DNA from: Methylococcales symbiont of Iophon sp. n. MRB-2018
Lineage (GTDB): Bacteria > Pseudomonadota > Gammaproteobacteria > Methylococcales > Methylomonadaceae
Assembly (NCBI GenBank): GCA_003666325.1
Contig: QPIL01000119.1
Coordinates: 1-64,000 of the forward strand
Direction of reading: 5' to 3'
Length of the DNA: 64,000 nt
Shown: one piece after another, positions 42,336 through 50,572 of the stretch
Layout: the number at the start of each line of letters is the position of its first letter
Position numbering within the stretch: the first letter of the stretch is position 1
Notes under the pieces: model-generated
The model's database searches: none
Told to the model about the DNA's origin: nothing
The model's input: only the letters and a program-made list of their open reading frames with translations
Program-made: the position numbers and the translations under genes

Positions 42336-42713
42336 TCAATTAAAATGGATAGATTTAGCTTTTTTGTATTTGGCCAACGCTTCTTCAGCTAGTCTGACTG
42401 CTTCAACCGTATCGCCTGCTCTGTATGCTCTACGTGATTTTTTTAGTTTCATGCTGCCTTTTTGTTTGTTTAAGTCAGCAGGACCACTGATAACAACAGA
42501 TTTTGAAGCTTGTTTAGTTGCTTTTAACAAAGCACCAACTTTTTCAGCATTATCGCCAGCTTTCATTGCTGCAATTGTTTGCTCATTTAAGTCGATAACA
42601 TCAGCAAGTGTTTGGACAGGACCAGAAGCTTCCATTGCCATAACAGACTGCATAGACCCAAGCATTAAGATGCTAGTAAATAAAGCAATGATTGATTTTT
42701 TTAATAAAGTCAT
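42336..42713 (-). CDS. Small secreted helical protein of unknown function
   Basis: 125 residues with a clear Sec signal peptide (MTLLKKSIIALFTSILMLGS, cleavage after VMAM at about residue 27). The mature part has two helical regions joined by a short Pro-Gly linker, with Lys/Arg-rich patches (KKSRRAYRAGD) and AVRLAEEALAKYKKAKSIHF at the end. It resembles small periplasmic proteins with conserved Leu and Ala-spaced helices; no named family recognised. It stands alone between repeats and selO, with its own terminator. Confidence 0.8.
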   Translation of the reverse strand: MTLLKKSIIALFTSILMLGSMQSVMAMEASGPVQTLADVIDLNEQTIAAMKAGDNAEKVGALLKATKQASKSVVISGPADLNKQKGSMKLKKSRRAYRAGDTVEAVRLAEEALAKYKKAKSIHFN

Positions 42714-42951
42714 TATAAATATACCTTGTAAAGTGGTTGTTAAAAAAAATGGGTACGAGTAAGTTCAGGTACACATTAAAAGCGAGTGTAGCATAAAAAA
42801 AGCAGGATATTATTGAAAAAATTAATAATTTCTAAAAGTCGGGTCATAATTTTTTATTTTCATTTAGAGAAAACATTGGTCAAATTAAGGTAGAAATAAT
42901 AGGACTATTTTTGAATAATAGCATTCAGGTAAATAATAATTTTAAAAAAAT

Positions 42952-44571
42952 ATGAACAATTCCTCTGGCTTAAATAAATTAATATTTGATAATCGCTATG
43001 TAAAAGAATTACCAGCAGATTCTGAAAGCGAGAATTTTTGTAGGCAAGTGAGTGCTACCAGTTTTTCGCGTGTTATTCCCACCAAAGTATCTAAACCTTT
43101 ATTGCTGGCATATTCAAAGGAAATGGCAGCAACATTAGATCTTTCGGTTAGTGATTGTAACAGTGATCACTTTGCTCAGGTGTTTGCAGGAAATCAGTTG
43201 TTATCTGGAATGGACCCTTATGCCATGTGTTATGGCGGGCATCAGTTTGGCAATTGGGCTGGACAGTTAGGGGATGGTCGTGCAATAAATCTGGGAGAAA
43301 TTATTAACTCAGAAAATCAGCGTTGGGTACTTCAGTTAAAAGGTTCTGGTTTGACACCTTATTCTCGTAATGCTGATGGCTTGGCTGTTTTACGTTCTTC
43401 AGTTCGCGAGTTTTTATGCAGTGAAGCAATGTATCATTTGGGAGTACCCACAACACGCGCATTAAGCCTGATTCTGACTGGTGAGAAAGTAGTACGAGAT
43501 ATGTTTTATGATGGTCGTCCTAAAGCAGAGCAAGGTGCAATCGTTTGTCGCGCATCTCCCTCATTTAATAGATTTGGCAGTTTTCAAATTTATACAGCAC
43601 GAGGTGAGCTGGATTTATTACGAAAATTTGTTGACTTTACTATCCGAACAGATTTTCCTGATTTATTTGAAGAGTCTACAGTATTAAGCAAAACAGATTA
43701 TGTTCATTGGTTTGAACAGGTGTGTCAGAAAACTGCGAAAATGATTGTGCATTGGCAACGTGTTGGTTTTGTACATGGGGTAATGAATACCGATAATATG
43801 TCTATATTAGGATTAACTATTGATTATGGGCCTTATGGTTGGCTTGATAATTACGATCCAGATTGGACACCCAATACCACAGATGCAGGAGAAAGACGTT
43901 ACCGTTATGGGCAGCAACCGCAAATTGCATTGTGGAATTTAGTGCAATTAGCCCAGGCTATTCATCCTTTAATAGAAGATGCTGAGTTGATGCAACAAGC
44001 ATTGACTGTTTATAAGCAGAGCTTTAGTCAAGGTTGGCAAAAGATGATGGCTGATAAACTAGGGCTTGATCACTTTGAAGCTGAAACGGATGAACAATTA
44101 TGCCATGACTTATTATTGTTATTAGCTGAAGTTGAAACAGATATGAGTATTTTTTATCGAAAACTAGCTTTATTAGATGTTGCTAATGTAGATGATAATT
44201 ATTCGTTCGATCAATTACTAGAGATCATGGAAAATGCCTATTATCGAATTGAAGCACTTAATGACGGTTATAAAGCAAGCATGGTTAATTGGATAAAACA
44301 ATATAGTATTCGTGTTCTGAAGGATAATAAAACTCAAGCAGATAGAATGCGGCAAATGAATAGAGTTAACCCAAAATATGTATTACGAAACTATTTGTCT
44401 CAACAAGCCATTGATAAAGCAGAGCAAGGTGATTTTTCTTTGGTAAATGATCTGTTGGAAGTGATGAGAAGACCTTATGATGAACAAGCAGATAAGGAGG
44501 AATTTGCAAAAAAACGACCAGAGTGGGCACGAAATAAACCGGGATGTTCTAGCTTGTCTTGTAGTTCTTAA
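42952..44571 (+). CDS. selO: Protein adenylyltransferase SelO (YdiU)
   Basis: A pseudokinase-fold enzyme that AMPylates proteins, in E. coli linked to redox homeostasis. The 539-residue protein has CYGGHQFGNWAGQLGDGRAI, LQLKGSGLTPYSRNADG, VLRSSVREFLCSEAM and the metal-binding MNTDNMSILGLTIDYGP. The C-terminus, CSSLSCSS, keeps the Cys that replaces selenocysteine of eukaryotic SelO. E. coli YdiU is 478 residues, so this is somewhat longer. It is monocistronic, with a long hairpin downstream. Confidence 0.96.
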   Translation: MNNSSGLNKLIFDNRYVKELPADSESENFCRQVSATSFSRVIPTKVSKPLLLAYSKEMAATLDLSVSDCNSDHFAQVFAGNQLLSGMDPYAMCYGGHQFGNWAGQLGDGRAINLGEIINSENQRWVLQLKGSGLTPYSRNADGLAVLRSSVREFLCSEAMYHLGVPTTRALSLILTGEKVVRDMFYDGRPKAEQGAIVCRASPSFNRFGSFQIYTARGELDLLRKFVDFTIRTDFPDLFEESTVLSKTDYVHWFEQVCQKTAKMIVHWQRVGFVHGVMNTDNMSILGLTIDYGPYGWLDNYDPDWTPNTTDAGERRYRYGQQPQIALWNLVQLAQAIHPLIEDAELMQQALTVYKQSFSQGWQKMMADKLGLDHFEAETDEQLCHDLLLLLAEVETDMSIFYRKLALLDVANVDDNYSFDQLLEIMENAYYRIEALNDGYKASMVNWIKQYSIRVLKDNKTQADRMRQMNRVNPKYVLRNYLSQQAIDKAEQGDFSLVNDLLEVMRRPYDEQADKEEFAKKRPEWARNKPGCSSLSCSS

Positions 44572-44575
44572 AAAC

Positions 44576-44625
44576 AGGAGGCAAAGATTTCATAGGTGTA
44601 GTAACCATGAAAATTACAGCCTCCT
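44576..44625 (+). terminator. Long hairpin after selO, in the 44572-44852 gap
   Basis: AGGAGGC pairs with GCCTCCT, and inside that TTTCAT pairs with ATGAAA. It is five bases past the selO stop but lacks a T-run. Further along, ACACTCTG at 44760 pairs with CAGAGTGT at about 44803. A TAACGCC motif at about 44715 resembles the outer arm of the attC-like site at 47772. No gene seen. Confidence 0.5.
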
Positions 44626-44852
44626 CAATCAATTTAATAAATGACTCAGATTAAAATATATGTTCTTCTAAATTCATTTATTTCCTTTCAGTTTAAAAAA
44701 CTCCCAGCTCATAACGCCAAATTCAATGGCCGTTGGCAGAGGTTCAATGAACTAAGCAAACACTCTGAACTTTGATAAAAAACAAGCTTATAATTTATCA
44801 ACAGAGTGTCCAGTCAAGTGGGGGAACTTCAGTTTAGGGCTTATTTTTATTT

Positions 44853-45123
44853 CTAATCCGCGCCTACCTCCACTAACATCACGCCTTGTTTTTTTTGATA
44901 TATAGGAGAGATTGCACCCTTTAAATACCCAGTAACTTTTTCTGCTTTTTTAACATCCATCATTGCTATTTTTTTATGCTTAGAGCCTTAACAAGTTTTT
45001 TGTATTCAAGCTAAAAGATACAGGAATAATAGCTACAACACAGCTTATCTTGTCTGCTAATAACAGCAGCGTTTTAAAAACTATATTACCATCTAAATTC
45101 AAAGACTCTATAGCTGTAGCCAT
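44853..45123 (-). pseudogene. ybaK (Cys-tRNA(Pro) deacylase) remnant
   Basis: The minus strand reads MATAIESLNLDGNIVFKTLL, VVAIIPVSFSLNTKNLL and then, after a stop near 44980 and a frame change, AMMDVKKAEKVTGYLKGAIS and PIYQKKQ. YbaK/EbsC proteins have the same order (V-F-K-T-L, V-P-V, then M-A-D-x-x-x-A-E-K-V-T-G-Y-x-x-G-G-I-S-P). The first 30 residues and the C-terminal 40 are missing. It lies two bases after csaA. Confidence 0.75.
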
Positions 45124-45125
45124 GA

Positions 45126-45485
45126 TTAAGCCAACCTTTCGCCATTAGTTACTGACATACTAGGTTCCATTAATACTGTTCCTGTATCTTTGCAAATTAT
45201 AGCTAATACAAGAACTTCTGATTTCACACCTGCTACTCTTCTAGGTGGAAAATTCATCACCGCACAAATTTGTTTACCTATAAGAGACTCTTCGGTGTAG
45301 TTTTCAGTTAGCTGTGCTGAGCTTTTTTTTATTCCAATGTCATACCCAAAGTCTATATCTAATACATACGCAGGCTTTTTTGCTTTTAGGTTAGTTGTCG
45401 CTGAAACTATAGTGCCAGCTCGAATATCAACATTTAAAAAATCTTCAAATGTTATTTCTTGAGAAATATTTTTTCCAAATGACAT
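45126..45485 (-). CDS. csaA: CsaA-like tRNA-binding domain protein
   Basis: The 119-residue product is a single OB-fold tRNA-binding domain: FEDFLNVDIRAGTIVSAT, KKPAYVLDIDFGYDIGIKKS, YTEESLIGKQICAVMNFPPR and SEVLVLAI. CsaA and YgjH proteins have this composition and are reported to have chaperone-like or tRNA-binding activity. Its stop is two bases before the ybaK remnant, so the two were probably acquired as an operon. The upstream gene is cut off right before its start. Confidence 0.9.
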   Translation of the reverse strand: MSFGKNISQEITFEDFLNVDIRAGTIVSATTNLKAKKPAYVLDIDFGYDIGIKKSSAQLTENYTEESLIGKQICAVMNFPPRRVAGVKSEVLVLAIICKDTGTVLMEPSMSVTNGERLA

Positions 45486-45509
45486 AGCTTTAAGTTTGGT
45501 GGATTCGAC

Positions 45510-45809
45510 TCATAAGTGCACCACATCTAATTTACTGGCATCAACGCCCGTGTTTTCATAAAATACCTCGCAAGTATTTGAAAGCACCATACCATTCAGT
45601 TTTTTTGTTGTCGTATTAGGCAATTCAATAGGCAATAACTCTGAAAACCCATCACCTTGATAAATTATGAAATCATTCTTTAAAAAACTTGTATATAGCC
45701 GTTTATCTATATTTTCAGGGAAATTTTTTAATTCAGAAAATAAATTTTCATTTGCAATATTAGATAAATATTGAGGGAGATATTTTTTTATATCCTCAAA
45801 ATCAATCAT
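45510..45809 (-). CDS. Third gene of TIGR04255 operon, apparently truncated
   Basis: 99 residues from an ATG that overlaps the previous stop codon (ATGA). The N-terminal part DFEDIKKYLPQYLSNIANEN and the block GMVLSNTCEVFYENTG look like the start of a larger protein of the type that accompanies TIGR04255 genes. The reading stops soon after, just before csaA, so the C-terminal half seems lost. No catalytic motif visible. Confidence 0.55.
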   Translation of the reverse strand: MIDFEDIKKYLPQYLSNIANENLFSELKNFPENIDKRLYTSFLKNDFIIYQGDGFSELLPIELPNTTTKKLNGMVLSNTCEVFYENTGVDASKLDVVHL

Positions 45810-46111
45810 ACTAAATCCCAAAAATTTTTATCAATTGCTTCTGAAAACTCTAAAGGTATATCTTCAATGTTTTCAAGTAAATTTGATGAAAATTTATGGA
45901 TAGTTTCTATATTTTTCTTTTCTTGTAAATAACTATTATCAACCAAAGTATATCGGTCAAATGATAACCCATGACTAACTTGCACTTGAGATGATGATGT
46001 GGGTTTAACCTGTAACAATGCAAGTAATTGTTCATCTATAGATACACCACAAAATAAAATTGCTGTTGTTACAGACGTTCCAACAGTATGAGGAAAATTA
46101 ATTAATCCCAT
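45806..46111 (-). CDS. Second gene of TIGR04255 operon, unknown function
   Basis: A 101-residue soluble protein with no signal peptide or membrane segment. It contains a run with several Ser/Thr (VKPTSSSQVQVSHGLSFDRY) and an acidic C-terminus. The start is 11 bases after the TIGR04255 gene and the stop overlaps the next gene (ATGA). No family recognised. Confidence 0.6.
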   Translation of the reverse strand: MGLINFPHTVGTSVTTAILFCGVSIDEQLLALLQVKPTSSSQVQVSHGLSFDRYTLVDNSYLQEKKNIETIHKFSSNLLENIEDIPLEFSEAIDKNFWDLV

Positions 46112-46122
46112 ATTAATTACCT

Positions 46123-46839
46123 TTAATATTCTACAGTTAATGTTTTTAGAACTTTGGAGCCTATTATTTTATAAAATAATCTTTTTTCTTCTTCATGCAC
46201 TTGATTTAAGTTATCTAAAAAACACTTTGATTCAACATTCTGTATAGATGAGTCAATATCAACCACTGACCCATGAATAATCTCATTAGTCATAGCAACT
46301 TGCGCCCCACTTATTACTCTTACAGAGCTAGAAATAGAATCGTTTTTGATTTCAGTTACTAAATTTATATTAGAACTATCTAAGGGAGAGTTTTCTAATA
46401 CAACCTGTACACTTGATGAATCAAATATATTCTTATGTGGAAAAACATTTATATATCTTAGTGCAAGCCTATTAATTTTAGTTATTATTCCTATTTTCTG
46501 TAGCTTTTTAAATGTTTTGCTTATTCTTTCTTGAAAACATTCCCATCCCTTATATTCTTTGGTATTTACTAAAGATATTGCTTTAGGTCCAATCTGCATA
46601 GTGAAAAACTCACTATCCATTTTATAATGAGGAGCAAACATTAAGTTAGGGTCTTGATTCCTAATTTGAGAGGGCACTTCTAATATAGGTAGAGACGTAG
46701 CAGTATTGTTGAATTCATCTTTAAACTGATTAAATACGATTCCAAAAATAGCATCTTCTGGTACAGAAGACTCAAACCTTAGCTCAAACACAGCCTCTTT
46801 TATTGGGCAAGGAATTATTTTTTTAGGTAAATCAATCAT
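46123..46839 (-). CDS. TIGR04255 family protein
   Basis: 238 residues. The N-terminal CPIKEAVFELRFES (about 11-24), the strand-loop motif TMQIGPKAISLVNTKEYKGW and the central INRLALRYINVFPH are the hallmarks of the sporadically distributed TIGR04255 family. The function is unknown, though its patchy distribution and small accessory-operon context suggest a role in conflict or stress rather than housekeeping. It is the first of three tightly spaced minus-strand genes in an AT-rich accessory pocket next to vapBC. Confidence 0.75.
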   Translation of the reverse strand: MIDLPKKIIPCPIKEAVFELRFESSVPEDAIFGIVFNQFKDEFNNTATSLPILEVPSQIRNQDPNLMFAPHYKMDSEFFTMQIGPKAISLVNTKEYKGWECFQERISKTFKKLQKIGIITKINRLALRYINVFPHKNIFDSSSVQVVLENSPLDSSNINLVTEIKNDSISSSVRVISGAQVAMTNEIIHGSVVDIDSSIQNVESKCFLDNLNQVHEEEKRLFYKIIGSKVLKTLTVEY

Positions 46840-47124
46840 TTACTACATTCAATTAAGAATAATTTGCGATTAATTATAGCTTATTTATTCATTAATTGTA
46901 ATTGTATAGGCTGGCGACAGGTATAATTTACATACGAAATGGTATCTAGGTGCTAACGCCAAAATAAGCCGCTACAAAAAGCGTGAGGACCCTCAGCTGC
47001 CAGTGGTCGACTGGAATTTTTTGTTATATTTTTCTTTCAATATACTGAAGTTTAAGTTTCTCTTGCCTTTACTTTTAAACAATATATACTTTTTAATATA
47101 TACTTATTAGCTGGAGAATATTCT

Positions 47125-47358
47125 ATGAACACTCAAACCGCCAAGATTTTTATGAATGGTCGAAGCCAAGCCGTACGGCTGCCCAAGGAATATCGTTTTG
47201 ATACTGATGAGGTTTACATTTCAAGGCAGGGGGACAATATTATTATTTCTGCTAAAAAACCAACATGGGATGAGTTTTTTGACTCTAAATCTAGCTTTGA
47301 TGATGACTTTTTAAAAGACAGGGATGATACCCCACCACAAGAACGGAATTTCGATTAA
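47125..47358 (+). CDS. vapB: VapB-type antitoxin (AbrB/SpoVT fold)
   Basis: A 77-residue swapped-hairpin AbrB protein: AKIFMNGRSQAVRLPKEYRF, then DEVYISRQGDNIIISAK, with an acidic C-terminal tail that would wrap the toxin. It binds its operator and neutralises VapC. GGAG lies ten bases before the ATG. The stop and the vapC start overlap by one base (TAATG). Confidence 0.93.
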   Translation: MNTQTAKIFMNGRSQAVRLPKEYRFDTDEVYISRQGDNIIISAKKPTWDEFFDSKSSFDDDFLKDRDDTPPQERNFD

Positions 47359-47753
47359 TGTATATGCTCGACACAGATATTTGTATTTACGTTTTAAAAA
47401 AGCATTCAGATAAACTACGACATAAATTCAAAGTTACAAAAAACATTTGTATTTCATCGGTTACATATGGTGAATTATGCTTTGGTATCGAGAATGGAGA
47501 TAACCCCATGAGAGAAGCACGATGGAAGGAACTCAACCTCTTTACTCAACGATTATTTATTGAGCCTTGGGGTGAAAGTGCTGCTAAACATTATGGTTCT
47601 ATTAGAGCATTACTTAGAAAACAAGGAACTCTAATTGGAAATAATGACCTTTTAATTGCGGCACATGCAAGAAGCCTGGACTCTGTGATGGTTACAAATA
47701 ATATTCGAGAGTTCAAGAGAGTTCCAAACCTTACATTAGAAAACTGGATATAA
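47358..47753 (+). CDS. vapC: VapC-type PIN-domain toxin
   Basis: A 131-residue PIN ribonuclease: MLDTDICIYVLKK (first Asp), ISSVTYGELCFGIE (Glu), then IGNNDLLIAAHARSLDSVMV with the third and fourth acidic positions, and TNNIREFKRVPNL near the end. VapCs of this class often cleave the anticodon loop of initiator tRNA; the target here is inferred only. An attC-like site starts 15 bp after the stop, making vapBC a plausible integron cassette. Confidence 0.94.
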   Translation: MYMLDTDICIYVLKKHSDKLRHKFKVTKNICISSVTYGELCFGIENGDNPMREARWKELNLFTQRLFIEPWGESAAKHYGSIRALLRKQGTLIGNNDLLIAAHARSLDSVMVTNNIREFKRVPNLTLENWI

Positions 47754-47768
47754 AAGTAATTCTTGAAA

Positions 47769-47867
47769 AAAATAACGCCCAAATCACTTGACGTAAAAAG
47801 TGGAGTGGCTTTTGCGACAGCAAAATTTATGACGCTTTTTACGGTCAAGTGGATTTGATTGTTAGGC
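47769..47867 (+). other. attC-like recombination site after vapBC
   Basis: A 99-bp imperfect palindrome. The left arm is AAATAACG...CAAATCACTTGAC and GTAAAAAG; the right arm is CTTTTTACGGTCAAGTGG, ATTTG and the core GTTAGGC, an exact GTTRRRY match. The arms pair over about 20 bp with single-base bulges on one strand, the hallmark of attC folding. The centre holds a TTTTGC/GCAAAA hairpin. Its position right after a cassette-type TA pair supports the call. Confidence 0.8.
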
Positions 47868-48016
47868 TCTTTTATTAACTGTATACGGGATAATTGTATT
47901 CTTACTGCTTTCAAATAATGGGGTTAACTGTATAGTTTCACCACGTTGTACCTGATTTAAGAATAATAAAGGACAGCCCTGATAACCTATTAAACTTTCA
48001 CCACAAAGGAATTAAT

Positions 48017-48124
48017 ATGCCCCAAGGCTATCACACGAATGCAAAAACAAAGCTGCATTCAAGAGAAATTATACAACAATCTAGTCTCAGTAATGCAGAG
48101 CTATCTAAACGCTTTGCAATAAGC
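48017..48124 (+). pseudogene. N-terminal fragment of an IS481/IS3-like transposase
   Basis: MPQGYHTNAKTKLHSREIIQ followed by SSLSNAELSKRFAIS is the typical N-terminal helix-turn-helix of IS481-type transposases. After about 36 codons the frame crosses into an opposite-strand transposase fragment and ends at 48217. An upstream AAAGGAATTAAT resembles a ribosome site. Confidence 0.65.
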
Positions 48125-48295
48125 GAACAAAATAATCCTGAGCAGAATAGCTGGATCATAGGTTGGACGACCTTCTTTATCGTTTTTGAAGGCTTTGTTA
48201 AAAATACTGATGTCTAGCTTTTGGGTAAGCGGATAATGCGGTGCATGTTCAAAGTTGCCAGTTTTCAGTTGATCCTGAAAATTGATAACAACCAT
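48119..48295 (-). pseudogene. N-terminal fragment of an IS1182/DUF772-type transposase
   Basis: On the minus strand the frame reads FQDQLKTGNFEHAPHYPLTQ, then LDISIFNKAFKNDKEGRPTY and DPAILLRIILFAY, the DUF772 N-terminal domain (G-x-P-x-Y-D-P, then L-L-x-I-x-L-F-A-Y). It ends at the junction with the IS481-like fragment near 48120. The region 48296-48570 holds only an unrecognised GC-richer stretch and the bcp leader. Confidence 0.7.
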
Positions 48296-48570
48296 GACAT
48301 TTTGGTTGTAGTGGATATAGTTGGCTATCGGAATACTCTGAATTTTGATGACCTATTTTAACAAGTTTGGGCGGTTCTTTAGGGCTTGAACGTGCAATAA
48401 ATAAACGTCCTAGATTGCAACGTCTAAGATGAATGCAAGAGCTAGCAGACGGGTGTGTTCTTTGTCGAAAAACATTATTGTTTATTTATTGTTAGATTTC
48501 AGTGATAATCAAGATGTATAATTTTCTAGATTTTAATTTATTCAAACAAAAACAATAAAAGGGGTTTTTT

Positions 48571-49050
48571 ATGTTAGAAAATAATCAAGTTGCACCTGAA
48601 TTTAATACATTAAATCAAGATGAAAAAGAAGTTGCATTATCTTCCTGTAAAGGCAGTAAAAATGTGGTTTTATATTTTTACCCAAAGGATGACACACCAG
48701 GTTGTACCATAGAAGCAAACGATTTTACGGCATTGGCAGATGAATTTGCAGGGCTTTCTACCGTTGTTATAGGAGTCAGTAAAGACTCATCTCAATGCCA
48801 TGCTGATTTTATCAAGAAATTTAATTTAAAATTAGATTTACTAGCCGATGAAAGTGGCGAGATATGTGAAAGTTATGGTGTTTGGCAAGAAAAAGTCAAG
48901 AATGGGGTGACAAAAATGGCTATTTTAAGATCAACTTTTATTATTAATACGGAAGGTGTCATTGTTGAGGCTTGTTATGGTGTTAATCATCTGGGACATG
49001 CACAAGCTGTTTTAGAAAGAGTGCAGCAGTTGGTTTATAGAGGTGAGTAA
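48571..49050 (+). CDS. bcp: Peroxiredoxin of the BCP/PrxQ family
   Basis: A thioredoxin-fold peroxidase of 159 residues. The peroxidatic Cys is in YFYPKDDTPGCTIEANDF (about residue 46). In E. coli Bcp a resolving Cys follows five residues later; here that position is Asn, so resolution must use another Cys (candidates in SSQCHADF and ICESYG) or an external thiol. LDLLADESGEICESYGVW and VNHLGHAQAVL complete the fold. A good GGGG-type site precedes the ATG. Confidence 0.93.
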   Translation: MLENNQVAPEFNTLNQDEKEVALSSCKGSKNVVLYFYPKDDTPGCTIEANDFTALADEFAGLSTVVIGVSKDSSQCHADFIKKFNLKLDLLADESGEICESYGVWQEKVKNGVTKMAILRSTFIINTEGVIVEACYGVNHLGHAQAVLERVQQLVYRGE

Positions 49051-49269
49051 AAAGTAAGAGTCCATGCCAAATAGAGTGTAAACATTATAATTACAAGTTT
49101 TCATGACTTATGGACAATGGCAAACAAAGCGAGTGCATCTAATAAAAATTGTAGGGTACGCATCGCGTACTTCTTTTAGCTTTTGCAACAAAAGATAAAA
49201 GAGTCGTTTATTTAGAATCTCCCCACCCAATCCTCTTCCAGCAAGGGAGGGCTTATTTAGAGGTGTAAT

Positions 49270-49947
49270 ATGAGTAATAAAGAATTGGTAGCAATACATG
49301 CTGCCAAGCAAGTTAAAGAGGGTATGTTGGTAGGGCTTGGTACAGGTTCTACTGCTGACCTTTTTATTGCAGAACTGGCTAGACGAATAGTTGAAGAAAA
49401 TCTAAAAATTACTGCGGTTTCCAGCTCTATTGTCAGTCTATGTAAAGCGCAACAGCTAGCAATACCGACAGTATCTATTGAGCAGCTTACGCGACTTGAT
49501 CTATATGTCGATGGTGCGGATGAAGTAAGCCCTGATAATACGCTATTAAAAGGTCAGGGTTCTGATTTGGTCAGAGAAAAATTATTAGCCAGAGCCAGTG
49601 ATCAATTTATAGTGTTGGTTGACCAAAGTAAAATGGTTGACCGTATAGGTGAGCGGTTTCCAATTCCTGTTGAAGTGATGCCTTTTGCTTGGCAAATGGT
49701 TCAACAAGGGTTAGAAAAATTAGGAGGAAAAGGTGATCTGCGTAAAGCGGGTAATGGTTTAGCCGTTTCTTCTTATGGTAACTTGGTGTTGGATGTGGCT
49801 TTTCAAGCGAATAAGAGTTGTGATGAAATAGATTCCATTCTGAATAGTATGCCAGGTGTGGTTGAACATGGTATTTTCCGAAATTTGGCAGATAATGTTT
49901 TGCTGGCTGTCGATGGCGTGGTTAAGGAAATTTCAACTAAACACTAA
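49270..49947 (+). CDS. rpiA: Ribose-5-phosphate isomerase A
   Basis: Interconverts ribose 5-phosphate and ribulose 5-phosphate. The 225-residue protein (E. coli 219) has GLGTGSTADLFIAEL at about 18-32, LDLYVDGADEVSPDN with catalytic Asp residues, LKGQGSDLVREKLLA and VLDVAF. A GAGG site precedes the ATG. The 219-bp gap before it holds a GTACGC/GCGTAC hairpin at 49157-49172 and a CTTTTG/CAAAAG hairpin at about 49180-49195, with no gene. Confidence 0.96.
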   Translation: MSNKELVAIHAAKQVKEGMLVGLGTGSTADLFIAELARRIVEENLKITAVSSSIVSLCKAQQLAIPTVSIEQLTRLDLYVDGADEVSPDNTLLKGQGSDLVREKLLARASDQFIVLVDQSKMVDRIGERFPIPVEVMPFAWQMVQQGLEKLGGKGDLRKAGNGLAVSSYGNLVLDVAFQANKSCDEIDSILNSMPGVVEHGIFRNLADNVLLAVDGVVKEISTKH

Positions 49948-50053
49948 AATGGTGAGCGCATTATAGACTGCCAAGTATGACAAAATCAGTTATTGTTTAA
50001 AAGTGCGGACTGAAGTCTGGGTTGCAATATTTACCAGATAAAGCATTATTCAA

Positions 50054-50503
50054 TTATTTTTCAGAGGGTAAGGCGTAATTAAGAAAATCTCGTAATTCTT
50101 TTAAGGAATTCATAGAAAAAGTGCCGGTAATCATGGATATTTCTTTTGAAGACCCTTGTCCTCTATGCTCTACCAAGGCACTATTATCCTCAATATAAAG
50201 AAAGTTATCATCTAATTTGAATAATACTTCTTCTGGCATTATTTGCAGAGTGAGATATTCTTTAATTTCTTTTTTTTCTACATCGTTATGGCTACCAGTA
50301 TGGATGGTAATTAATTTTCGAGTGTAAGTGTTATCGTAATCAGACGTGTTTTTATTTTCTTGATAATTATCTTCAAGAGATGTGATTGATTTTTTGTTGC
50401 CTAACTTTTTATCTTTGGCTATAGCCTCTTTAAGTACTTCTTTATAAGGACGTCTTATATTTAAGGCAAATTCAGTGGCATCTTGGTCTTTTTCGGTAGT
50501 CAT
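50054..50503 (-). CDS. Hypothetical cytoplasmic protein
   Basis: 149 residues with no signal peptide or membrane segment. Residues 1-60 are charged and probably disordered; from about residue 63 a strand-rich domain follows (LITIHTGSHNDVEKKEIKEY, then VLFKLDDNFLYIEDNS) and MNSLKELRDFLNYALPSEK ends it. No family recognised. It sits 70 bp upstream of the acs stop region, on the same strand, downstream of acs, so it could be the last gene of the dksA-gluQ-acs run. Confidence 0.65.
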   Translation of the reverse strand: MTTEKDQDATEFALNIRRPYKEVLKEAIAKDKKLGNKKSITSLEDNYQENKNTSDYDNTYTRKLITIHTGSHNDVEKKEIKEYLTLQIMPEEVLFKLDDNFLYIEDNSALVEHRGQGSSKEISMITGTFSMNSLKELRDFLNYALPSEK

Positions 50504-50572
50504 TTAAGGCTCAGGTCGTTGCTTTAAGGTTAATATCAATCATGGTGTTTAAAGCCGTTAAATTCAAGTGGA

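Noticed and set aside
46960-47036. Another attC-like site between the TIGR04255 operon and vapB (GCTAACG...TTGTTAT)
   Set aside because: Short inner hairpins exist (CCAGT/ACTGG), but the outer arms do not pair convincingly and the core does not fit GTTRRRY.
48360-48480. Possible coding remnant between the transposase stubs and bcp
   Set aside because: A short plus-strand frame (SLGGSLGLERAINKRPRLQR) exists but has stops on both sides and matches no family I can name.
50054-50503. Assigning the 149-residue protein to a named family
   Set aside because: No motif was recognised; it is left as hypothetical.
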